Of a DNA stretch of 64,000 nucleotides, positions 51,455 to 64,000 are shown piece by piece (positions within the stretch are counted from its first letter, which is position 1; each line of letters opens with the position of its first letter). This stretch comes from Rhopalosiphum padi (Eukaryota > Arthropoda > Insecta > Hemiptera > Aphididae): NCBI RefSeq assembly GCF_020882245.1, contig NC_083597.1:1274581-1338580 (forward strand), written 5' to 3'. Position numbers and translations under genes: made by a program. The notes below the pieces were generated by a model. It was not told where the DNA came from. It ran no database searches and saw only the letters and a list, made by a program, of their open reading frames with translations.

Positions 51455-51545
51455 TAATATAGACTATAGAAGATATACGTATGTATAGGTATCCCGCAGC
51501 ACCCTATCGGATAACGTTTCCGATGAGCACCAGTGTGGCTGGAGG
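50690..51545. promoter_or_regulatory. largest distal CpG-rich region, possible promoter or first exon
   Basis: GCGGCCGCGG near 50769, CTGCGGGGGGGTACGACGACG near 50897, ATCTCGCGCCCGTCTGGG near 51212, CAGACGCAGGCGGC near 51256 and CGCCTGCAGCAGCCGCC near 51341. Open frames exist on both strands over 51000-51370 but give no recognisable protein, and their overlap argues they are by-products of GC content. A TAA repeat follows at 51406. Confidence 0.35.
51406..51459. repeat. (TAA)n microsatellite
   Basis: More than a dozen TAA/AAT units with two interruptions (TAG, TGA). Probably polymorphic. Confidence 0.9.
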
Positions 51546-54500
51546 ATGCGAAGTATGTTTAAAAAAATGTTTACTAAGTGAAATTCGCGTAACGTTATAG
51601 AAATATAAAATACAATATAATATCAAAATATAATAATATTTGCAAATGTAATTTATTTCGTATTATAATTTTAAACTTAAACACAAACGACGTTAAGCTC
51701 TTTTCAAATATTATCTAATATATCGTATAAATATGTAAGCAGTGGTATAAGTATCCACACACACATATTGTATTATTATGAAACCATATTAAATTCATAT
51801 ACCTGCATTATTGATATGTTTTGGTTCATCTATATAAATAATATTATACGATGTGTGCTATAATACTTATAAAAAACGATTAATATGTTTTAAAAATTAA
51901 AACGTGTATGTATCCCATTGTATACCTTTTATGATGTTGGAAAAAAGTCAGAAATAAAAATGCCCGGTAAAGTTTTGAGGAAAAAGTCCAATAACATTCT
52001 CGGTTTTCTAAAAAATAAATTTAAAAATAGAATAAAAGTTTACTATCTAATATAAATTTTAATTTTGTAAATAACTATGGTAACGGATTAATTTGAGATT
52101 ATTTAAATCCAAACCGATAGTAAAATTATTTCCGTAACATTTTAGTAACGATGCTTGGGAACACTTTCTCTGTATATAGTTCTAGACAAATCTTCATATA
52201 CAATAATTTTAATGTGTACTTTATTAAGTTTTAAAATTTTGAAAAATTGAAAACTTTAATTATTGAATTTTTGATTTATAATATAGAACCATAATATATT
52301 ACTTTGTATAATATACTTCATTGCTAGACATACGTCACACGGACTGCACTATTATATATAATATAGGTATTTAATATTAGATTTTGTATTCAATTTACAT
52401 GTATTTCACGTAAAACTTAATTATTATAATACAGAGTAGTTATTAATGTTGTATTTAAAATGTTCTGAATTTTAAGTTTTATGGACTTCACCTGTTAAAT
52501 TTTTAAAATTATCATCAAATTATTGTTCGCTGGTAACCTATGGTTACAAAAAAATTAAACTTTCTCCATTCAGAATCTTTTTATTTCATTGTATACAATT
52601 ATTAATTTTCAATGAATTAAAATTTAACACATCTATTATAGAGACTCAATAACATGGTAAATTCGGCACCTAACTCAGCAATAATTTACTTGACGACTTT
52701 TTTAAATTTAATTTTGCCTTGTTTACTGAAAGTACCTAGAAATTGTTTCTAATTAATGCTTTAATCAATTTTAGGGTCTATGTTAATTAGGAAAATTAAA
52801 AATGTATTTTTTTATTGTTAATTGTGTTATACTTAGGTATAATACTTTTTAAGTAACGTTTTAAAAATTTTACTTAATTAAACGCCTAGTCTGGTGTATA
52901 TTAATTTTATTTATAATAGTAAGTAATACTAAATATATTAATCCCGTTATGTTGTCAATAAAAATTTTAAGTCAAAATCGTGATTTTATGTATAGTTTGA
53001 CTTTGAAATTTAAATAATTATTATATACGATCACGCTTATTACCAATATTGTAATTAATCATTTTTTTCGCAGATTTCATTGACAAACATAATATAATAC
53101 TACTTTATACGATGTGTATTATTTGTTTAGAAAACAGGCGTGAAATATTTTATCTCAGAGTGACTGCAAATATAATAATGTTTTTACAGTTAAAAATGTG
53201 TAAACTTTTTTATTTTTGTTCAACACCAAAGATCTTGTGGGTTTTTATGACTGAACAGTGGTGTGCGCAGCTGCACTGTATGCATTTCAATAGAAGTATC
53301 GTGTATCTTTTGTAGTGTATTTTAATACCGTAATATTATCCACGTTAAAGTGAACGTCATATATAACTAAAGTATGTACTTAAAAAAAATGTACACCTAT
53401 GTCCCATCATGAAACTTGTACAAAACGGAAACTGTTACCTACATAACCAATTTTGTCCTCTTCATTGAACCGATTTCCGTTTTATGTAGGTACAATATAT
53501 AACTATATACATGATTACCTAGGTGGCTATAGATGCATAGTATATAATATATTATAATATTATAATAATTCAATTATGTACCTATAGCTATAAGCTTGTT
53601 TTTGATTAGTTATTTTTTCTTAGATGATATATATATATTGTATATTTGTATGTATTATTATGCTGACTACGGCTACGATACGTTAATATGAACATAAATA
53701 TAGTTGTATTTTAATCATTGAGTAAAAGTGGTGACGATATTGTATTTTACATTGGAAATAAAACGAATCGTTTTCATCCCAACAACGAGCATATTTTCAT
53801 GGATTCGATTAATGTACAGCTGATTATCCGGTAGTGTTGTGGGCTTAGTAACAGGAAATTGGTGGAGTAGTAACCAGATACCGTAATACGGGAGTATTAT
53901 ACGAAGTATACTATAATACTCCACTAATGTAATACACATGGTGCGTGGCGAGAAATATACCGTATGTACGCCAGACTAGCTTAACCTTTTTTTCTTTTCC
54001 GACAACAGACCAATCGGTTAATTAACTTCGGTATAGATTATTAAGAATAAAAGATAATAATATACGTCCGTTTAATAATATCCTTATTCCATCATACAAT
54101 ATAATATTATTATGAGTATAACCACTATAACCATTTGTCGAATAACTTGTGTTATTGGTACCAGCGTTACTATTACAATTTTGAGGCACCAGCAAAAATA
54201 TTTTTAAAGACCCTTGCTTTGTTAATATAGGCCAAATAGGATGTGGCTTAGGCGCTTAGCCCATTTTTGAAAATTATTCCCTTCTAAATATAAGTTAATA
54301 TCAATACCTTCTATTGTCTGCTATTTACTCGTATAATACTTTGTCTCTTGGCCCACGTTGTGAATAGTTTGCTTAAATAAAGTTGTGATATATACTCAAA
54401 ATATTTAATAATAAATAATGTTACAAGAACTTTTTATTTTTTAAATACGCCATCATTTTTTCAAATTCCATGATAAAATATTATTAAATTTTATATTAAA

Positions 54501-55470
54501 CATATTTTTTTTAATGTATGTTACATGTTACATAAGGATAAGATCCGAGGACTCAAATTTTGGTGTTGACACTAGTACTGTTTGTGTATATAATTTTATT
54601 TATCTGCTGCTTTATAATTCAAAAATGTAAGAATAATAAATTACCAGTTATAATTTAATTATCTAATAGTATTAAATAAATAAAACAATAATTCTTATAA
54701 TTATATTACTTCAAAAGGAACATAACACAACATAAGACAGCCTTCTGCAGAAACACGTTAATTTGTTGTGTACCGATGTCAAAGAGATGTCTTTTGTGTT
54801 CGTATCACACCTCACACCTATATAAGATAGTGTATCGGTATCGATGTAACTTTAATGCTATGATTTAAATGTTTTCATAATTTATAATACATTATTTACG
54901 TGTGAGTTATTATGTCCTCATTCTGGGTTATCTACTTATTATTGTAATATGATAGGTATAATCTGTCCAAGTGCAACATAATAATTATAGCATACCCCTT
55001 TTGGGACCTTGTGTTTGTCAAAATTATATGTGTTCTTATATCTAAGTAAATTTATAAATATCAATACCTCTAATAGCTACAAGTTTGGTAAGGTGTGCTT
55101 GATAACATACTAATAGTGATTTGCGGAACCGGTTACTACCTTATTGAACTTAATTTATATTTTATATAATGTAGCTATGTAGGTATACATAGTATTATAC
55201 ATATTACATATGTTAAACTTCGACTGATAATAACGACAGTTGTTATGAAATCGTATGCCTTAAACCTAATTTATTTTATCTTTTTTTTGATAATTGATTC
55301 CCACTCAATATTCTCGATCTATATAGAGTACCTATTTGATATTATAACAATCTACATATGTAGATAATAAATCTAAAAACTTAACCTTTATTAAATTAAT
55401 TAATTAATTTTTTATTATAAATTTTGTAATATGAGTTTTTGCACGTCAATTATATAGTGGCTGTCGATGT
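51546..55470. other. AT-rich intergenic; one hairpin and a repeat-like piece
   Basis: A perfect 11-bp inverted repeat (GGAGTATTATA / TATAATACTCC, 10-base loop) lies at 53891-53922. A somewhat GC-richer repeat-like piece (GGATGTGGCTTAGGCGC) lies near 54239. No gene recognised. Confidence 0.45.
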
Positions 55471-56060
55471 ATTTCAAACACGTACAACAATTCAATCAAT
55501 TTTAAGAGCGACCAAAAATATGAATAAAAAAACCGCAAAGATAATGATCGGACGTGAAAGGCATACCAACGATGACGAGTGAGTGATAGAAGTATAATAT
55601 GGGAATGTAATGTATTATATTAGTATTATGATTAGGTACCTATTATTATTATTATCAACATCACACGTCCTTTATAATAAAACTTCGACCTTCACCGCGT
55701 GTTTAAGACAAATATCGTCCGAATTTGGAAAAGTCGTTTCAATGTAAATTAAATATTAAACGTACGCGGGGCCTCTCAGACTTCCTTTTGTAGCCGTGAT
55801 CTTATGCAGCAAATATTAATGTTAAATTATTGATTCATGGTGGGAAAAATATCTGCCCACGTATAAATAATATCATGTTTTTTTGAATTGATGAAAAATA
55901 TATTATCTATTTTATAGAAAAATGTTCTTGTACACCTCCGTCTTATATATTTTAATAGGCGAGGGTAGTACGATGAAAAAGAGCATAATATTACGATAAG
56001 CACGCGCAACATCCCTACCGTAGTTGAGGCTCCTTTTAAGATTATCCGGCCGCCAGCCGA
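55471..56060. promoter_or_regulatory. GC-elevated region with a donor-like site
   Basis: On the plus strand, ATGACGA|GTGAGT gives a donor ending an exon at 55578, preceded by a 20-codon frame from the ATG at 55520. CGTACGCGGGGCC lies near 55761 and TCCGGCCGCCAGCC near 56045. No recognisable protein. Possible first exon of an unseen transcript. Confidence 0.25.
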
Positions 56061-57715
56061 GTCGCAGATTACGTATTAATATTATATCGCTTCATATCTT
56101 CCACATACGATCGAAAACAAATTTTTAGTGCACACCGCTAATTGTGTCAAAATTATTATTTATATCATTTTTATTTTTTACGTCAAACACCGTTCCCTAA
56201 AGCTACTTTTATCGATAGTCATCTTAATTATAATTTTACTAATCGTAGGTGTATGGTTTTTGAAAATCTGATCTAGTGAATAACTTATCGAAATTCAAAG
56301 ATTTTCTTCATAATCCATAACAATAAATATTATCAAATATATACTTTATTTTTAATCGTAGAAGAAGAAACTGTAGATTGGAATTTGAACCAGAGTCCTT
56401 TTGAATTTTTTTTCATTTTTTTTTTATGGTTCTTTATTTGTTAATACCTAGCATATAGGAACTTTTTCCAAAACATATTTTGTAATAAAGAGTTTTAAAA
56501 TAGTAAATCCATTTTGATAAAATTAAATAAAATTGCAGATAATTATTCTATGATGTAAATAATAAATATAATATAAGTAGGTACTTAGGTGTGTAGACTT
56601 CATTATCAAGATATTGCATTACAATAAATTGGCCTGTTCCTTGAAAAAAAAAAGATTATTACCTTAAATTTAAATTAAGGTTTCATTTGCATAAGAGTTT
56701 TAAATTTTTCTATAATTTCTTTAATCTATATATTTTTAGAAAAAAACATTACAAATGTATTAATATTATTAAAGAAATATCCCACGTACGCACATGTATG
56801 TATAAATATTAAAATTTATAATTGATACAACCAAAATAAAATAAATAAAAACATTATTGTATTTCAGATTTTGAGTGGAGCACTTGGATGGCAGAATAAA
56901 ACAATAGTTTTACAATGAGATGAGTTATGGTTTATGTGAATGTGTTTTGTTCATTACCGCTTTTTCAAGTAGACTAGAGCTCTCAAAGAGTGCTCTAAAG
57001 TCTGAAGTTAAGAGTTTCATATACCTCATCTCCTTAAAAGATTGACAATTCGAGAAGGAAAACATAGTAAAATATTTGGTTAATCCAGTTCCGATCAATT
57101 CTATCGAAGTAATGTATATTATTATTTAGAAAATAATAATCATAGAGTGCTTACATCTGTATATTCTATTACTGGTTAATAGAGTTCATACCCATTAATA
57201 ATTTGAATGACGAGAAATATATTTAAATGGTTTTGGGTGTAGTCTAAGAATCAAATATTAACCAACTATATTATATTATTATAAATAATTTATAAAACTA
57301 TGGTACTTATGTTAAAAATATATTAATTTTTTTTTAACAGAAGCTATAAACTAATAATGATATAACACAATGCCCCCCACACTAGTCCCAATTAGAATAT
57401 AAATAATTATACTTTTGTAGAAAAATCCCATTTAAATTTTTAACTATTGATCATAATTTTATAACCTTATGGGTTTATACATTTTTACAAAAATCTTATT
57501 ACCAGGGCTCATAGCTTCTAGTATTTGCATATCTTTTTTGATAGGCCCAAGAGATACCTACGAGAGCTATAAATTAGTTTCAGAACACCAAGAAGCTATA
57601 TTCGAAATTTTATGTTCCTTAATTTTGCATATTATATTTTACTCATAATCATTTTTAGTGTTCAATGATAATTAAATCATTGAATTTAAGTTTAACACAA
57701 CATCTATTACAGTGA
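56061..57715. other. AT-rich intergenic, nothing firm
   Basis: An acceptor-like TTGTATTTCAG near 56868 is followed by a slightly GC-richer stretch, but no exon can be defined. Confidence 0.4.
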
Positions 57716-57717
57716 TC

Positions 57718-57780
57718 AAGGCCGTAACTGGGGGGAAGGTCCAGGAGTCCGGACCCCCCCTCCCCGACATTTTTAAAAGT
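57718..57780. repeat. GC-rich transposon-terminus-like fragment
   Basis: GGCCGTAACTGGGGGGAAGG followed by TCCAGGAGTCCGGACCCCCC stands out sharply from its surroundings. It has the look of the end of an interspersed element; the other end was not located. A long polypyrimidine tract and CAG at 57840-57855 lie just downstream. Confidence 0.35.
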
Positions 57781-60059
57781 AGACACATTTTAGCGGTGAA
57801 TATAGTTTATTGACTATAAATTTTCAGTATCTAAATTATTATTTTTTTTTTCAGTTACAGTCTGGACAGTGACCCACTAGTAACCAACTCAACACCTACC
57901 GTACAGCAGAACAGTACCCACTTGATCCTAATTTTAATTTAAAATTTCGAAGCAGAATAAAATACGGAACATAACCATTTATAAAAATCAAATTCCGAAT
58001 TAGCAGTTTCTTAGTTAAAAGTATTTAAGGAGTCGACTGGTGGAGTGTTAGTAGTTTTAGTTTTAGTAATGGACTAAAATTTTACGGAGAACCGTTGAAT
58101 CAATCTATTTTGCTTATTTAAACTTTAAATAGTTATAGTTAGAAAGTTATAAACCATTAAGTAATTGTCCAAAATTCGATTTTTATCTACTAAAAAACTC
58201 TAATAAATATTCTTTTTTGAAATAAAGGATTGAAAATATACGCTGTCAAGTAAAAGATTTAAAATGATAATGATCTAAAATAGTAAAACGTATAATTATT
58301 TTAATGAGATGTTTTGAACGACTTAAAATAAAATAAATATTTTCAAAATATGTTTTCTGAAATAATTAGTGTCTTACGTTAAATCTATCACTCGGTATAT
58401 GTATATGTATATAAACTACCTATATTACTACCTATATAATACGTATTATGTTGATTAATTTGCCAAATTTCAATAACTATAATTTATTGTTTACTAATGT
58501 AAATGTATTAAGACACTTTTTACACTTCATTATTATAATTTCTGAGTCTTTGATAAAGATTTTCTCATTCTTCAGACATTTTAAATAAGTTGGGCACATT
58601 TTTATATGATTCAACTTTTAATTTCTCATTCGGCTAATATAATGTCAGAATTCTTGCTTTGCAGGTCTACATGACGTCTTATTTTCATTTTTATTGGCGT
58701 TATAAATAAAATAAATCTATTAATTTAATATAATGTAAGTATAATATATGGTGTAAAGAAATTATATAAATATATAATATAACAGCGGAGGTAGTTTTAT
58801 CGCATACCAATCCATAATAATTTTGTAGACAATATGTAGGTCATTTATCCATTTTTATTCAATTATACATTTGTTATAACGTTAATATGAAAATATCTGT
58901 CATTTTATTTACAAATAAAAAACAATTAAAAACACTGATTATTTGAGACACGCATTAGTATGTTTAATGTATAATTTAGACAATGTTACTTATCTAGCTA
59001 AATCTAATAATCTAATTTAATACACGTACGTAACAAAGCTTCTCATCGCATTTCCCGTTGTATAGCCAAACGGCAAACGCCCAAACTCTTTGAATTATAA
59101 GGTCAACTCATTATGTTACAAAATGTACTAGGCAAGTGCCTACATTTAAAATTTTTAAAAAAACGATCATAGTATTAATTTATTGTTAATTTGAATTGGC
59201 TTCAACGTACAACTAATAACTATTTATAAAATTAAAACAATATTGAAAATATCTTACTAGAATTGTTTTAATAATTTATCATTTATGATTACATATGGGT
59301 TAAAAATTGATTAGTTTGACAAAAAAATGTTTCATATGAAGAGCTATTTTAATGTAACGAACTTATGAGTATATGATAAATAGTAAAACTAAAATAGGTT
59401 ACAAATTACATGTAACGTTGATATCCTCTTATACAATTTATATTATAGTAAAGTAAAGTAATATTTAAGTAAAAAAGAAGCTTTATAATTCATTATTTTA
59501 ATTGACTTGTGTAAAAGCTTATTTGTAATAGAGTAACTATGTATATTATAATTATTTCTTATTTTAATATTGAAATTATACAAAGCTCGTAACTGCAAAT
59601 CTTGAGAGCAACAATTAAAATATAGTTGTATAATTATGAATAATTAATGAACGTGTATTATGCAGTTATTCATCTAACAACTAACAAGTAAATATATTCA
59701 TAAGCAATTGTTTCAGACATTTCAGTATTTATTCTGATGGTATAAAAATTCAACGTATTATTGTGTTCTTTCTACCACAACTACTATAAATGTTGTGTGA
59801 GTCTTATTACCTCAACCGTAAACTGTTGTTATTATCTTAATTATTTATATCACGTAATACTTAAATACTTGATTGAATATAGATAGTACACATATCTATT
59901 GTAAATTAACGAAATATAAATTGTATTATCTAAAGCAAGTTACACTTTTATTATTTATAGTCATGGAATAATTATTATAAAATTAAAAATTAAAAAGTGT
60001 GATAATAATATTTAAAATCAGTATTTCAATTATATTACAAAATTAGGCCAGGAATCTCC
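57781..60059. other. AT-rich intergenic, nothing recognised
   Basis: Stop-rich AT DNA. No exons or paired repeat ends found. Confidence 0.45.
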
Positions 60060-60244
60060 AACACCACCATATACGTACAATTTCCACAATTTTTTTTACA
60101 AATATTTAGTAAGTTGTTTGTATACATTTTTCCTCCTGAGCGATAATTAAATGCGTATACATTTAGAAATAGGTCATACAAATGTACATAAATTGTGTAT
60201 TAAATATTTTCAAAAAAATTCTGAAACTCACATGTGGTGGTGCT
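60060..60244. mobile_element. 185-bp inverted-repeat element (MITE candidate)
   Basis: The left end AACACCACCATATACGTAC and the right end (inverted, AGCACCACCACATGTGAG) align over about 40 bp, continuing through TTTC..AATTTTTTT. No ORF and no clear target duplication. Confidence 0.5.
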
Positions 60245-62095
60245 GTAGTAGCGTAATTAAGGCTTGATGTTTGAGAGAGGAGATTTACAAAAATAAATAT
60301 TTTCACTACTCAAAAATTTAAGTATAGTAATATATACATGGATATGATACATTAATATATGAATATCTAACAAGTAACAATACTTTACACAGCTTAATTT
60401 AATACATAGTTTTTACTCAGAAGTAATTTTCACATTAAGTATATATATCTTTATTCAATTAAAATGTTCAAAAAAATAAAAAATAAAAATATTTCGATAC
60501 AAAAATTATATATTAAAATTATATTAATGCATTCTTTGTATTCTTACCTTACTTCATTATTTTCACTTTATTATATATACCTACTCGTATTTTCTGTTTT
60601 TTCATTAGAACGATTTTCTATTTGATTCCATCACGTATTTTTAAAGTTTTTAATATCATAATTTTAATTGCATAAGTAATAAGTTTATTACACACAAAAA
60701 AAATGGTAAGACTATTGCAAAAATAAAATTACTAAGAAATATGGATTCACTAATAATTATGAATTAACATGAAACTAGAATTATAGCTTTACAGCATAGA
60801 CAAATTATAACGAACATTTCCCTAACCCTCCCACAACAAATTCAAAATATTGCAATTTCATTATTTATACGAAATCGTAAATATATGTTGTACCTATATA
60901 AATGTGAAAATAGAAATCTTTGTCACGCATATTCTGTGATCTTCGGACTACTTATCTGATTATTTTGGTTTTTTTTTTTTAATGAAAGAGTACAATGCAG
61001 AGCAAATTTTAAGCCTATTTCTGATTCTGTAAGTTAAAAAAAAATCGAGTTATTAATTTTTTAAATAATCTGCGAATACACACATAAAGATATATTTTTT
61101 TATCCGTGTTACTAATTATTAGTTATAATTAGAAATTATTATTTTATATAACGAATAGTTTATGTAGTGTAACAGTACAAAACTCTTTAGTTGTTTTTAG
61201 TTCACACTATTGTAACTGAAACTTTGTGAGTTGTTGGTTTTTGGTTTAGAATAATAAAAAAAATCAAATTTGGGCCATTTAACAAAAAAAAAAAAGAAAA
61301 ATAATTCTTAAAAATTGCTACTATTGAATGGTCAAAATAAAGAAACGCTAAGCCTATATAAAACTGATATGTCGGAAATATCATCTATACATCAAATCAA
61401 AAATCAAAAATATTATTTATCCATGTGCGTTACACTAAAGTTAACATTTTCAATGTTAGGGTATCAAATTTAACATGGATGCATTTTATATGAGCAACTA
61501 AGTGCACGGGGATAGCTATTAATGTTCTATCATTACAAAAGTTATGAAATGTCAAGATAATGTTAAATTTTGTGCTTAAAGAAATAAAATATGCACAACA
61601 TTATAAAATATTAACTATGGAGTATTGCATTGTGCTTTGTGCACCAATTTAAAATAAAAAAAAAGGTCATGAAGGGAACGTGATACGACTACTCATATAC
61701 CCCCTCATGAAATTACGCCACTGAGGTTCTGGTAAAGTACATGTTACCGTGTGCCTATAAATTCTATACTTAGATATGCGTTATTTTTGTTAAATTTAAA
61801 ACTGTGTATTATTGTACGAAATGCGTAAAAGTCTATAAACCTCTTTATGTATAGTACAAAGTTTATATTATTAATAATTAAGGTATAAATAATAATCGAA
61901 AGCCGAAACGATATACATCGCTTATTTGTTGTACATACACGATATTTATTTTTTCCATCATCGAACATTATTTTTCATATTATTTAGTTTCTATAATTTG
62001 GTCACATGCATTATGACCCGTCGCCTAATAATAATATTTACTTGAAAACGGCTGGAGATGTAAACATTAATAATTTTAATAATAATAACTGACAC
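60245..62095. other. AT-rich intergenic; repeat-like piece near 61650-61720
   Basis: CCCCCTCATGAAATTACGCC near 61701 looks like part of an interspersed repeat. Otherwise nothing recognised. Confidence 0.4.
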
Positions 62096-62660
62096 CGTTT
62101 GGGTTAATGTGTTGAATACGCAACGATAGTATGGACGTATTATGGTACCTATAGTAGTTTTACACTACACACTACACACCCCACACATACGACACACATC
62201 ACCGACAATGCTGCTGCATCTGCAGATGTCTTGTCCGGTCGAGACACGTGTACAACGTCCTACGACCGGTACGTGCCTCGGAGAAGTTTTATTTTTCTAC
62301 ACCCGACAAGACCTATCATTATGTAATACGTAACATTATGCAGTATTATCCATCCGTAATCGCTCTATTTCGTGTTTTTTGTATGACATAATATGTATGT
62401 ATTGTTACACTTTTCCGTCTTATCGACAACAATTATTGTTATTATATTATCATTAAGCTATCCACGCGCTGTTTTGTGCGTGTTTTATCTATTCTTTTTG
62501 TTTCGTCAACAGCACAATACAATATATTGTGTATGCGCTCGTATCTATGGCCCACATGGCTACATTAAATAATTCGATAATCGTGTATATGACTTTAAGG
62601 GTGTATAAACCACGGGTCCTGTATTGTGAAGGGTGAAACTCACTCATTGTACTTATTACT
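62096..62660. promoter_or_regulatory. GC-elevated island
   Basis: A C/A-rich stretch (ACACTACACACCCCACACA near 62168) passes into CpG-bearing sequence (GTCCGGTCGAGACACG near 62234, CTACGACCGGTACG near 62260). It contains GAAGGGTGAAACTCA at 62628-62642, also present at 8238-8252. No recognisable ORF. Confidence 0.3.
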
Positions 62661-64000
62661 CATTGTTGTATACATAAACATAATATATAGATTTATACGT
62701 GTCCCTTAGAATATTGCTGGAGACAATATTAGATTTGAACATGCAATATTTTATCATCTGGTATCAAAGTAAAGATTATTATTATTGTTAATGAAAATTG
62801 TTGGGGCCCCTCTCTTATTTTTCTACTAATTACGGTCTTCATCTCTTGCTGAACGCTCATTGGATGTTGACCAGTTGCCCTAAACGGCAATTTAATTTTG
62901 GCATTTTAAAAATGTAAGAGTTGTCCTCGCATATATTATTATACATATACTGATATACTTGATTATAATACCATGAAATCCGTAAAATAGAGGAGTCAAA
63001 TATGTAAATAATAATCATAGTATATAAAAATAATAAAAATTGTATTAATAATAATAGCTCACTTGGTACAAAGGCAGTATTTTACCAGAGTTCGTAATTT
63101 TAGATGCGTCTAAGAATAGTTATAAATTTATAATAATTATTGTATTTATTATTATTGTCTTCATTGCTACAATTTCTATTGAAAAAGAAGTGATGAAAAA
63201 CCTTGAATTCAAAAATGTATTGACTGATTTTGTTCAATAAAAGGTTCAAAAATAAAGTTAACTTATTAATATATTTTTAATTTCGAAGTAAATAATATTT
63301 TTTCAATGTATAAGTAAACACTTATTGTTAATATATGATAACGATGATGAATGTGTCGTCGGTTAAAAATATGATTTGTACTATCTCAGAACATTTATTT
63401 TAATTTTATAATTTTTATATTTTATAAAGAAAACTGAGGTCGATCAAAACATTTTTTTAAAGTATAAACAAGGGTTTATTGTTAAAAAACGAATATCCAT
63501 ATTTATTATAACCCCCTCCTCTCTAAAATATTAACTTTTGAATAGAGCCGCGTAAATTAGCCTAAGGCGGCAAAAAACCTAAGGCTAAACCTGTCAATAG
63601 GATAGTGTTGTTAAAAAAAAATATAAATTTAGAATTTTATTTTCTGAAAATACATGTTTTTTTTTTAATAAATTTTGTAATTTCTGTAATTTTATAATGT
63701 ATAATAGTAAAATAATATAATAATTCACAGATAGAAAATAATTATTTACTCTAATAATAAATGTATTGTATCATAATATGGATTTTAGAACAGAAAGATA
63801 CTTAGGTAAACAAAAAAAAAAAAATGTAATTAAATATATGTACATATTTTTTTAAATGACACCTAACTCTAATTTCGCCAATTTTGAGTTTAGAATACAC
63901 GCTGATAGATCAAAATTGCTTGAAATAAAATAAATTAATTCTAAAATGATATTAGAATAGAGGATACCATTTAAAAAAATTAAGTTGTGTTGCGCATACG
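62661..64000. other. AT-rich intergenic; repeat-like piece near 63540-63600
   Basis: AGCCTAAGGCGGC near 63559 and CTAAGGCTAAACCTG near 63580 form a small GC-richer repeat-like piece. No gene reaches the right edge that I can see. Confidence 0.4.

Noticed and set aside
53891..53922. TATACGAAGTATA inside an 11-bp inverted repeat, resembling one arm of a loxP-type recombination site
   Set aside because: Only about ten bases match one arm, the second arm and spacer do not, and the setting is ordinary AT-rich eukaryotic DNA. Treated as chance; the hairpin is noted as plain structure.
1..64000. tRNA, rRNA or CRISPR content
   Set aside because: I found no T-arm/B-box GGTTCGAATCC-type segment with a pairing acceptor stem, no rRNA-like conserved blocks and no regularly spaced direct repeats. 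A covariance-model scan would be decisive.

Overview
The window looks like nuclear DNA from an aphid (Hemiptera). It is very AT-rich, genes are split by short GT..AG introns, the motif TAGGTA/TACCTA/GGTACC recurs throughout, and many small DNA-transposon relics (hAT-like, TA- and TTAA-flanked inverted-repeat elements) litter the non-coding DNA. Species is not assigned. There is no sign of prokaryotic organisation, no rRNA, no convincing tRNA and no CRISPR array.

Only the first 13 kb contains recognisable conserved coding sequence. Positions 3-680 (+) are the last two exons of a METTL16-type U6 snRNA m6A methyltransferase. It converges tail to tail on a minus-strand TRAF4-like adaptor gene, whose seven zinc fingers and complete TRAF-C (MATH) domain lie in six exons between 2952 and 1027. 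A CpG-rich block at 12350-12900 holds a good first coding exon for that gene (ATG at 12541, donor after 12368, compatible phase). This would give a protein of about 459 residues with no RING domain, separated from its body by a 9.4-kb intron.

From 13 kb to 64 kb I see no conserved protein-coding gene. The space is AT-rich DNA with (a) transposon relics: a LINE 3' end with an 11-bp target duplication at 13266-13594, a TA-flanked element at 25623-26213, hAT-type MITEs at 26241-26564 and 27529-27676, a pogo-like end at 28669, an inverted pair of integrase-gene fragments at 36305-36959, a TTAA-flanked long-inverted-repeat element at 37561-37958 (sister of one at 3701-4116), a decayed hAT transposase at 43600-44420 and others; (b) an old tandem duplication at 19951-20728; and (c) about a dozen GC/CpG-elevated islands of 0.15-1 kb that could be promoters, non-coding first exons or enhancers. 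One island carries a 47-codon intronless ORF with a signal-peptide-like start and a nearby AATAAA (38619-38443, minus).

The two genes are not functionally linked as far as the sequence shows. METTL16 acts in nuclear RNA modification and TRAF4 in receptor and polarity signalling; they share only a 346-bp convergent 3' space in which their polyadenylation signals may overlap.
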